From NCBI GenBank assembly GCA_002772115.1, contig PCRW01000065.1, positions 1 to 23,881 of the forward strand: DNA of 23,881 nucleotides, given 5' to 3'. A model generated the notes under the pieces. It was not told where the DNA came from, ran no database searches, and worked only from the letters and a program-made list of their open reading frames with translations. Of this stretch, positions 7,487 through 13,472 are shown piece by piece. The stretch comes from Candidatus Moranbacteria bacterium CG23_combo_of_CG06-09_8_20_14_all_35_22. Lineage in GTDB: Bacteria; Patescibacteriota; Minisyncoccia; Moranbacterales; UBA2206. Position numbers and translations under genes: made by a program. The number at the start of each line of letters is the position of its first letter. Positions within the stretch are counted from its first letter, which is position 1.

Positions 7487-8938
7487 TTATTTATTTACAT
7501 CAATTAAAAATTTACCTAAATTTCTTTTCCCAATTATCATTGAATAGTTTAAATATTTTCTGTCAGCAATATTTATTAGGGAAGTTATTTCAATAGAATC
7601 AATAATTAAATTTAATTTTACAACTGGTCGAATAGATGCCCCATTAGAAGAAAAAATTATAGAAATATCTTCAAGTTCAGGAAGACTTATTTTGTATTTT
7701 TCTAAAAAATCTTTTTTTATAAAAGATTCATTTTCTGGTTTTAGATTATAATTAGCAAGAGATATTTTAGAAAAATTTTCTAGTAATTTTTCAAATCCCA
7801 ATTGCTTAGCTAATTCAATATCAATTGAAGTTGAATAGGCTCCCGTGTCAATTTTGGCTTCGACTTCAGTTTCTTGCCCGTCTTTGCTGATGAGTTTGAC
7901 TTTTTCGACGGTGCCGATGACACGGCGACCGGAAATTTCTTCGAGCTCTTCTTCGATTTCTCCGCCGAAAAGATCTTTGCCGACACGCACGCCTTTTTCA
8001 ATAGTTTTTATTTTTAAATCTTTTACTTTTTCTAATCTTCTTTTGAGTCCAGAAAGGTTGGCAATTTGGATAGAAAGCCCAGGACGGGCGTTGAGTTCGA
8101 TAATAGTTGGACCGTTTATTTTATCAATGGCGATGTCAGCGCCTAAAAATCCAAGGTTGGAAATTTCTTGGGCACGCACAGAGAGTTTCAAAATGTCATT
8201 CCAGTAAGGAATTTTTATTCCCGACAAAAGCAATCGAGTGCCGGGAATATAATCAATCATTTTATTTTTCCCTAAAACTGCCGTGGTAGTTGTGCCTGTT
8301 GCAATGTCGATGCCAACGCCAATTGCTCCTTGTTGCAAATTAGCTTTGCCAGAAGAAGATTTAGTTGGCAGGCGAAGCATAGCCATTAGCGGAACCTTAT
8401 TAAAAACAATCACGCGGATGTCGGGAATACCTTTATAAGAATAGGGTTTGAAGAGTTTCAAAAGTTGCAAGCGTTCTTCAAAAAAAGCTGTGTCAGGTGT
8501 GCCAGAAAGAGAAAATGAGCCGTCTAAGATATTTCGAATATGAGTTTTTAAGTCTTCTATAGAAATTAATGTTCGATCAGCTTTTATCCATGCGTCATTT
8601 TTGTCCCCGCCTGCAACGCTATCCCGCTCAGCGGGATTGCGGGCAGGTTTCTTTTTTCCATAAACTACCAAAATTCCTTCTCCGCCAAAACCGCGATTAG
8701 GTTTTAGAGCAAAACTTTCTGGAAGCGATTGCCAATCAAAACTTTCCAATTCTTGAAGGTTAGATATTTTAGCTAAAAGTTTTGGAACAGAAATATTATT
8801 TTTTTTAAGTATTTTTTTGCTAAGAAGTTTATTGTCCGCCAACTTTTTAGCGCGTGATCGATTAAATGGCCGGATATATTCCAGATTTCGACAGTTCATT
8901 CCTAAAATTTGTCGGTTTAATTTGAAAAATTCAAACAT
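7487..8938 (-). CDS. ATP-grasp ligase fused to retropepsin-like protease
   Basis: Two-domain protein, 483 aa from the ATG at 8938 (the frame extends to 8968, but those ten extra codons lie in a tandem repeat). Numbering from 8968: residues about 30-310 are an ATP-grasp domain of the alpha-L-glutamate ligase-like family (PF14397 relatives), with SFALKPNRGFGGEGILVV (85-102), DIRVIVFNKVPLMAMLRLP and a metal-binding IIELNARPGL (289-298). Residues about 348-493 are a RimK-associated retropepsin-like domain (PF05618) with the aspartyl protease motif KIDTGAYSTS (372-381). In other bacteria these two functions are usually separate neighbouring genes next to a transglutaminase-7TM protein; here they are fused and a 7TM gene lies directly upstream. 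A palindromic repeat is inserted in frame at residues 106-123. The 3' end is far more AT-rich than the 5' part. Confidence 0.88.
   Translation of the reverse strand: MFEFFKLNRQILGMNCRNLEYIRPFNRSRAKKLADNKLLSKKILKKNNISVPKLLAKISNLQELESFDWQSLPESFALKPNRGFGGEGILVVYGKKKPARNPAERDSVAGGDKNDAWIKADRTLISIEDLKTHIRNILDGSFSLSGTPDTAFFEERLQLLKLFKPYSYKGIPDIRVIVFNKVPLMAMLRLPTKSSSGKANLQQGAIGVGIDIATGTTTTAVLGKNKMIDYIPGTRLLLSGIKIPYWNDILKLSVRAQEISNLGFLGADIAIDKINGPTIIELNARPGLSIQIANLSGLKRRLEKVKDLKIKTIEKGVRVGKDLFGGEIEEELEEISGRRVIGTVEKVKLISKDGQETEVEAKIDTGAYSTSIDIELAKQLGFEKLLENFSKISLANYNLKPENESFIKKDFLEKYKISLPELEDISIIFSSNGASIRPVVKLNLIIDSIEITSLINIADRKYLNYSMIIGKRNLGKFLIDVNK
8600..8650. repeat. Palindromic repeat inserted in frame in the ATP-grasp domain
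   Basis: An imperfect inverted repeat centred near 8630 (CCTGCAACGCTATCCCGC on the left, a matching GCGGGATTGCGGGCAGG on the right, two-base loop). It is much richer in G and C than its surroundings. It encodes KKPARNPAERDSVAGGDKN between GILVVYG and DAWIKAD; from memory of the family these two blocks are separated by only a few residues (G-R-R-G-D-A-W), so about 17 codons look inserted. Confidence 0.65.
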
Positions 8939-8944
8939 AATAAT

Positions 8945-8990
8945 GCGATGCGAATCTACAAATGACATGCGAATCTACGAATATGCGAAT
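8945..8990. repeat. Tandem 19-bp repeat upstream of the ATP-grasp/retropepsin gene
   Basis: GCGATGCGAATCTACAAAT (8945-8963) is followed directly by GACATGCGAATCTACGAAT (8964-8982) and a partial ATGCGAAT. It covers the alternative upstream start codon of the downstream gene, which argues for the internal ATG at 8938. Confidence 0.7.
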
Positions 8991-9022
8991 AATGCAAAAA
9001 TAAATTCGTGAATTCGAAGTGG

Positions 9023-9673
9023 CTATAGATTTTTCATTATTTTGTGAAAGCGAAAATATTCACTAATGCGTAGCCCTGTCCATTTGCCAAGGAGGATATT
9101 GATTGGAATAGTGAAAAAAATAATCCAAGGATAAAGAGCCAAAAAGCTTCTCAAATTTTCTGAACTGGCGATATAAAATCCGATAATGGAAATAAACAAG
9201 GTTTCAATGGCTAAGACAATGGCGACCTTGTCACCTTTTTCAATTTGCACGGCTACAAATTTTTCTACAATCGTTATCATAATTAAAATTGGAAAAATAG
9301 AAACAGCAGCGAGGCCCGTTCTTCTAAATTCTCCGCCAATGACTAATACACCTAAAATTAGAATAGCCACAGCAGTGAGCATAAGAGCTACTCTGGGAAG
9401 ATAAAGCAGGCGAAAAGGTTTCAAGACAAAACGCATCAGCATTCCGGTGAAAATTACCGTGACAAAAATTGCAATGCCATATTTCAAACCATTGGTGGCC
9501 AAAAAAGCAAAAGTGACAATCAGCGGGGCATAAATTCCAAAAGCTTTTATGCCAACCACTTGGCGCAAAAAGGCGATAAAGGTGGCGATGATCGGAAGCA
9601 TCAAAATTAGAATGACTGTTTCAAAAGGCACGCCTTGATGTAAGAAAAAATCAATTATTGGACTAGTATTCAT
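9023..9673 (-). CDS. 7TM membrane protein of the 7TM_transglut family, lacking transglutaminase
   Basis: A 216-aa polytopic protein with about six to seven hydrophobic segments. The sequence LPIIATFIAFLRQVVGIKAFGIYAPLIVTFAF (about 26-57), LRFVLKPFRLLYLPRVALMLTAV and IFPILIMITIVEKFVAVQIEKG match the membrane domain that in many bacteria is attached to an inactive transglutaminase (7TM_transglut). That protein is a standard genomic neighbour of the alpha-L-glutamate ligase-like ATP-grasp and the RimK-type retropepsin, exactly the two domains of the next gene. Here no transglutaminase part is present: ruvC ends 36 bases upstream and the protein starts directly at the membrane domain. It probably anchors or exports the product of the ligases. 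It ends in a short basic tail (RFHKIMKNL). ATG start at 9673. Confidence 0.8.
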   Translation of the reverse strand: MNTSPIIDFFLHQGVPFETVILILMLPIIATFIAFLRQVVGIKAFGIYAPLIVTFAFLATNGLKYGIAIFVTVIFTGMLMRFVLKPFRLLYLPRVALMLTAVAILILGVLVIGGEFRRTGLAAVSIFPILIMITIVEKFVAVQIEKGDKVAIVLAIETLFISIIGFYIASSENLRSFLALYPWIIFFTIPINILLGKWTGLRISEYFRFHKIMKNL

Positions 9674-9709
9674 ATTTTTATAATTTATTAATTACCAATT
9701 TTCAAAAAA

Positions 9710-10237
9710 TTATTTTAAATTGTTCAGTTTCCTGCTATTGATGTGGCAAAGCGCAATTGCAATCGCGTCCGCCGTGTCATCTGGCTTGGGCAATTCGGTT
9801 AAATTCAAAATATTTTTAGTCATGGCTTGTATTTGTTTTTTCTCTGCTCGACCGTAGCCTGTAATGGCCTGTTTAACTTGAAGCGGAGTATAAGAAGAAA
9901 CTTTAACATTATTTTGTCCGAGTGTCAAGAGAATTGCCCCTCTAGCTTGGGCGACTGTGATGATGGTTTTTTGATTTTTGAAAAAAAAGATTTCTTCTAC
10001 GCCTGCTTCTTGGGGTTCAAATTTCTGAATTATTTTTTCTAAATCTTGGGAAATCTCTAAAATCCTCTCATCATCCGATTTTTTCGGCGAAGTAGCAATG
10101 TGCCCATAAGCCACTGGTTTTATTATACCATTTTTTTCGCAAAGTATCGCCCAACCAGTGGTGGCCGTGCCAGGATCGATCCCAAGAACTCTCAACGCAC
10201 AACTTGTAATTTGCAACTTTTTCTTTTCTTGTTTCAT
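9710..10237 (-). CDS. ruvC: RuvC Holliday junction resolvase
   Basis: Endonuclease that cuts Holliday junctions symmetrically during recombinational repair, acting with RuvAB. RNase H-like fold with the acidic active site visible: D21 in VLGIDPGTATTGWA, E81 in AGVEEIFFFKNQKT, and D154/D157 in KPDDTADAIAIALCH. A DNA-binding block VKQAITGYGRAEKKQIQ (121-137) is also conserved. The protein is 175 aa from the ATG at 10237; the family normally begins right at M-R-V-L-G-I-D, and a TTG at 10195 would give exactly that, so the first 14 residues may not be translated. It is the first gene of the minus-strand run that continues into the envelope genes; ruvB is about 8 kb away and ruvA is not in the window. 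Confidence 0.95.
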   Translation of the reverse strand: MKQEKKKLQITSCALRVLGIDPGTATTGWAILCEKNGIIKPVAYGHIATSPKKSDDERILEISQDLEKIIQKFEPQEAGVEEIFFFKNQKTIITVAQARGAILLTLGQNNVKVSSYTPLQVKQAITGYGRAEKKQIQAMTKNILNLTELPKPDDTADAIAIALCHINSRKLNNLK

Positions 10238-10268
10238 GTTATATGTTTCGTGCTATTTGAATATTTAT

Positions 10269-10297
10269 ATTATAACTCAAAAGAGAAGTTTTTTGAA
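10269..10297 (-). promoter_or_regulatory. Promoter upstream of ruvC
   Basis: On the minus strand TTCAAA (10297-10292), 17-base spacer, perfect TATAAT (10274-10269), 32 bases before the ruvC ATG. It could drive ruvC and, by read-through of short gaps, the envelope genes downstream. Confidence 0.55.
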
Positions 10298-10320
10298 GAG
10301 TAATAAATTATTTTAGAGAT

Positions 10321-10345
10321 AAAAAAATAACTCAGGGGAGTTATT
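10321..10345 (-). terminator. Rho-independent terminator after the Cys-rich membrane protein gene
   Basis: On the minus strand AATAACTC, loop CCCT, GAGTTATT forms a perfect 8-bp stem followed by a run of T (10327-10321). It lies 45 bases beyond the stop codon of the gene ending at 10390 and isolates it from ruvC. Confidence 0.75.
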
Positions 10346-10389
10346 GATAAAAAGTAAGCGTAGCGCGCGACATTTCAAAAAAAGCTGTA

Positions 10390-10683
10390 TTATTTTTTGT
10401 AAATAAATTTGTAAATAAAAAACATAAAAATTCCCCAAATGATAGTATCTGCGATTATTCCAAATGTTGAAATTTGGTTTACAACTTCACCATCCATACC
10501 ATTAACACCCCAATAGTAATATGCAAAGGGTGCACCTTTTGTGTTGCAATCACCAGGGCAACCCACACAACAACCACCACATTGACAGTGTACCATATTT
10601 GATAATGAAATAGGTGATAAGAAAATAATCACAGTAACAATTACCGCTATAAAAATTGAGATAATTAAATTTTTATTATTCAT
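10390..10683 (-). CDS. Small two-helix membrane protein with cysteine-rich loop
   Basis: A 97-aa protein from the ATG at 10683: MNNKNLIISIFIAVIVTVII starts the first membrane segment (about 5-27), then a loop of roughly 45 residues with HCQCGGCCVGCPGDC (six Cys within 14 residues, about 33-47), and a second membrane segment near the C-terminus (about 74-93), ending YKFIYKK. The long loop most likely faces outside, with both termini inside. The Cys cluster could bind metal or form disulfides. The frame stays open to 10797, but a promoter with its -10 at 10777-10772 would start transcription downstream of that point, so the shorter start is used. The gene has its own promoter and terminator, so it is a single-gene unit. 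No family recognised. Confidence 0.65.
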   Translation of the reverse strand: MNNKNLIISIFIAVIVTVIIFLSPISLSNMVHCQCGGCCVGCPGDCNTKGAPFAYYYWGVNGMDGEVVNQISTFGIIADTIIWGIFMFFIYKFIYKK

Positions 10684-10771
10684 ATGATTTTGATGTTTCT
10701 TTAAGGGTGTTAATTTTTTAATGACTTCAAATTTATTTAAATCACAGAGGTCTTTTTCTGAATATAAGATA

Positions 10772-10799
10772 AATATAGCATAATTTTTGTAAATCACAA
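10772..10799 (-). promoter_or_regulatory. Promoter of the Cys-rich membrane protein gene
   Basis: On the minus strand TTGTGA (10799-10794), 16 bases, TATATT (10777-10772) with an extended TGC before it. This implies a leader of about 80 bases before the ATG at 10683. Confidence 0.5.
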
Positions 10800-10905
10800 A
10801 ACAACCTCATATCTCGTCGCTTTGCTTTCGCCGATTTTTTTTGTCACATTTCTATCTATGTGAGTATATGGGAATATATGTGAGGAAAAATTGCGAGTTG
10901 TCAAA

Positions 10906-11964
10906 TTAGGAATTTGAAATATAGTGAGTGGATTTGCCTTTTCCAATGGCTTTGATTAATTTTATTTTCTTTAGCTTTTGCAATTGCAGTTGAGCTGTTC
11001 TTTTTGGGCAAGACAGAACATCCGCAACATCTTTGGCGGAAATTCGTCCGATTTGATCAAGAAAATCAATAATTTTTAGTTGTTCAGGAGTGAGATAGAT
11101 TTGTGATTTAATTTTGCCGTCAATATTCTTGGTGACTAACGGCAAAATTTTGTTTTTCACTTCATCAATTTCTTCTTTGAACCCTTGAATAAAATATTCC
11201 AGCCAGGAAGTAATGTCTATGCGTCGTTCATCATAATTCTTTCCTACATTAATAGCTTTATAATAGGCTGGTCGATTAGTATTATAATAATCTTCCAAGG
11301 CGAATAAACGACGAAAATCATAACCTTGCGAATAAAGCATCAATGTTGCCAGTGCGCGTGCTGTGCGACCATTGCCGTCGTTAAAGGGGTGAATGGTGGC
11401 AAGTTCTAAATGGGCAATCCCAGCCACAATTACAGGATTTATTTCTCTTTTCTCGCTATCCTTCAGCCAAGCAACAAAATCAGCCATCAGTTTTGGCACT
11501 TGATTAGCTTCTGGCCCAGTGTAGAGAGTTTCTTGTGGCAAACCAAATTGTCGACGAACAACATAAATTGGACCAGGTCGGTAGTGACCAGAGAATTGCG
11601 GGGCTAAAGTTTTGTCAGTTACTAATTTATGAATTCTTAAAACAACTTTTTCGGTGACGGTTTTTTTTTCTGCCACAATTTTTTCGATGTATTTTAAAGC
11701 GTTTAAATAATTCTCGACTTCATAAATATCCCGATCAGGTGCATCAATTTTTTTTCTGGCATAAAGTGCCTCAACTTGTCCCATATCTAAACCGTTTCCT
11801 TCTATTTCAGTAGAATGATGAGTCATACGAATCACTGCTTGGCGACGCAAGCGCAGTTCTTGCTGGGGCAGTATTTTAGCACGATCAATAATGCCTTTGG
11901 CTTCAGCAATAGCTGTGAGATCAGATAAGATTTTGTTGGTTAGTTGATATTTTGGATTAAACAT
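10906..11964 (-). CDS. fic: Fic family protein with C-terminal winged helix
   Basis: A 352-aa protein of the Fic fold, whose members usually transfer AMP from ATP to hydroxyl groups of target proteins. The catalytic motif HPFNDGNGR is intact at residues 192-200, with the catalytic His 192. The N-terminal part holds the self-inhibitory helix motif STEIEG (51-56, [S/T]xxxE[G/N]), whose Glu blocks ATP positioning, so this is a class II, auto-inhibited Fic. A substrate-flap region (GPIYVVRRQFGLPQETLYTGP, about 131-151) precedes the active site. The C-terminus (about 290-350) is a helix-turn-helix/winged helix with ISAKDVADVLSCPKRTAQLQLQKL, so it may bind DNA and regulate its own gene. Divergently transcribed from abiEi across 120 bases. 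Confidence 0.93.
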   Translation of the reverse strand: MFNPKYQLTNKILSDLTAIAEAKGIIDRAKILPQQELRLRRQAVIRMTHHSTEIEGNGLDMGQVEALYARKKIDAPDRDIYEVENYLNALKYIEKIVAEKKTVTEKVVLRIHKLVTDKTLAPQFSGHYRPGPIYVVRRQFGLPQETLYTGPEANQVPKLMADFVAWLKDSEKREINPVIVAGIAHLELATIHPFNDGNGRTARALATLMLYSQGYDFRRLFALEDYYNTNRPAYYKAINVGKNYDERRIDITSWLEYFIQGFKEEIDEVKNKILPLVTKNIDGKIKSQIYLTPEQLKIIDFLDQIGRISAKDVADVLSCPKRTAQLQLQKLKKIKLIKAIGKGKSTHYISNS

Positions 11965-11991
11965 ATGTTATTGCTTCGCGAGGACATTCTA

Positions 11992-12020
11992 ATTATAGCA
12001 TGAATAATTGAATCGCGCAA
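11992..12020 (-). promoter_or_regulatory. fic promoter in the divergent fic/abiE region
   Basis: On the minus strand TATAAT (11997-11992) with an extended TGC in front; 17 bases upstream is TTGCGC (12020-12015), a weak -35. The -35 lies inside the first of three 11-bp tandem repeats, so a protein bound there would block this promoter. Confidence 0.55.
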
Positions 12021-12042
12021 GATTCGCGCAAGATTCGCGCAG
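12010..12042. repeat. Three 11-bp tandem repeats, putative operator
   Basis: GAATCGCGCAA (12010-12020), GATTCGCGCAA (12021-12031) and GATTCGCGCAG (12032-12042) are head to tail. The spacing of 11 bp is about one helical turn, so all copies face one side of the DNA. They overlap the fic -35 and end eight bases before the abiE -35, the position expected for an operator shared by both promoters. Confidence 0.7.
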
Positions 12043-12049
12043 GGAGTGG

Positions 12050-12078
12050 TTGACTAAACAACCTAAGTTTGCTATACT
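12050..12078 (+). promoter_or_regulatory. abiE promoter, predicted leaderless transcript
   Basis: TTGACT (12050-12055), exactly 17 bases, TATACT (12073-12078). The ATG of abiEi is at 12085-12087, seven bases after the -10, where transcription itself should begin. No room is left for a ribosome binding site. Confidence 0.75.
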
Positions 12079-12084
12079 GTACAT

Positions 12085-12672
12085 ATGAGTACAGTAAAAA
12101 GTATCGTAAAATTAAATAAAGGCTCATATAAGCAAAGATTTGCTGAGTTGGCTAAAATGGGAATTTTAGTCTTCCATTCCGCTGATCTGGCTAATTTGTG
12201 GCAGATAAAAAACCCCAATACGCTTCATACCACGCTCAAGCGATATGCTAAAGAGGGGTTGATTACGCGAATTCAAAGAGGTTTGTATTCTCTCCAGCCA
12301 GTGGAAAAAATCAATCCTTTTCTTTTGGGAGTGAAAATATTACACCGGTATGCCTATATTAGTACCGAAACAGTTTTGGCTCGCGAGGGGATAATTTTTC
12401 AAGAAATTCCAAAAATTTCAATTATTAGCTCTATTTCCAAAACTTTTGTTGTTGCTGGTCGAGAATATCGCTGTCGTCGTTTAGCGGATAAATATTTGTA
12501 TAATGATGCCGGAATTATTTTGGAGAATGGGGTGCAAGTTGCGTCAGTGGAAAGAGCGGTGGCGGATATTTTATATTTCAACCCGCGCTATTATTTTGAC
12601 GGCGATCGTTTAATTGATTGGAAAAAAGTGCGCGCTATTCAAAGGGAAATAGGTTATCCACAAAATAGATAA
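12085..12672 (+). CDS. abiEi: AbiEi-like antitoxin/transcriptional regulator
   Basis: First gene of a type IV toxin-antitoxin pair. The 195-aa protein has an N-terminal winged helix (about residues 18-75: FAELAKMGILVFHSADLA, then NTLHTTLKRYAKEGLITRIQRGLYSL, the typical recognition helix and wing of AbiEi proteins) and a C-terminal domain (about 85-190) with YAYISTETVLAREGII and ASVERAVADILYF, characteristic of the AbiEi antitoxin family. AbiEi proteins repress their own operon and neutralise the AbiEii nucleotidyltransferase without forming a stable complex. The three tandem repeats just upstream are the obvious candidate binding site. ATG start with no Shine-Dalgarno and a promoter so close that the mRNA should be leaderless. 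The toxin gene follows after 26 bases. Confidence 0.82.
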   Translation: MSTVKSIVKLNKGSYKQRFAELAKMGILVFHSADLANLWQIKNPNTLHTTLKRYAKEGLITRIQRGLYSLQPVEKINPFLLGVKILHRYAYISTETVLAREGIIFQEIPKISIISSISKTFVVAGREYRCRRLADKYLYNDAGIILENGVQVASVERAVADILYFNPRYYFDGDRLIDWKKVRAIQREIGYPQNR

Positions 12673-12698
12673 AAATAATAATTAAAAAAACAAAAAAA

Positions 12699-13448
12699 AT
12701 GATTACCCCAACTGCAAAAGATGCCGAGCATAAGGCGTGGATGTTCCGTCTTCTGGGCGCGCTATTTGACGACGCCTTTTTGTCAACAGTTTTATATTTC
12801 AAAGGCGGAACTTGTGCGGCTATGCGCGGATTTCTCGATAGATTTTCAGTGGATTTAGATTTTGATTATATTGATGAGAAAAATGAAATAAAAAAAGTTC
12901 AAGAAAAAATGGAAGAAATTTTTCAAAAGCTTGGTTTGGAGATAAAAGACAAAAGTCGCAATGTTCCACAATATTTTTTGAAATATCCAACTTCTGCGGG
13001 TGGAAAAAATACTTTGAAAATCAATATATGTTTTCCTGTTCCGCAATTTAATCAATACGAAAGTGCTCAACTAGAGGAAATTGATCGTATTGTGAATTGC
13101 CAAACAAGAGAAACAATGATGGCGAATAAATTAATTGCACTTATCAATCGCTTTGAAAAAAACGGTCGTATTGCTGGTCGCGATGTGTATGATGTACATT
13201 ATTTTTTCTGGAATGGTTTTCGCTATGATGCAAAAATTATAGAAGACATAAGAAAATGTTCGGTGGAAAAATTCTTTGAGGATCTGGTAGTTTTTGTTGA
13301 GAATAAAATAACTCAAGAAATTATCGACCAAGATTTGAATATGCTTTTGTCCAATGACAATTTCCAAATGATTCGAAAAATGCTAAAACAAGAAACGCTG
13401 ATGATGCTGAAAGATGAGTTGGCGAGGATAAAAAGCAAGAAGTTATAA
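12699..13448 (+). CDS. abiEii: AbiEii/AbiGii-type nucleotidyltransferase toxin
   Basis: A 249-aa member of the AbiEii family (PF08843), the toxin of type IV systems and of abortive phage infection modules. The nucleotidyltransferase core is visible: YFKGGTCAAM with the GGT motif (36-38) and RFSVDLDFDY with the metal-binding D52 and D54. Downstream, ETMMANKLIALINR and GRIAGRDVYDVHYFFW (about 157-172) correspond to the Lys and Arg-Asp-x-x-D motifs conserved in the family. Relatives such as the mycobacterial MenA-type toxins add nucleotides to tRNA 3' ends; whether this one does is not known. ATG at 12699 after an A-rich stretch with no strong Shine-Dalgarno. It converges with the second fic gene, with 24 bases between stops. 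Confidence 0.85.
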   Translation: MITPTAKDAEHKAWMFRLLGALFDDAFLSTVLYFKGGTCAAMRGFLDRFSVDLDFDYIDEKNEIKKVQEKMEEIFQKLGLEIKDKSRNVPQYFLKYPTSAGGKNTLKINICFPVPQFNQYESAQLEEIDRIVNCQTRETMMANKLIALINRFEKNGRIAGRDVYDVHYFFWNGFRYDAKIIEDIRKCSVEKFFEDLVVFVENKITQEIIDQDLNMLLSNDNFQMIRKMLKQETLMMLKDELARIKSKKL

Positions 13449-13472
13449 ATTTTTATGCAAGATTAGACTGAA

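Noticed and set aside
12010..12042. Small CRISPR array
   Set aside because: Units are 11 bp and directly adjacent with no spacers, and they sit in a divergent promoter region.
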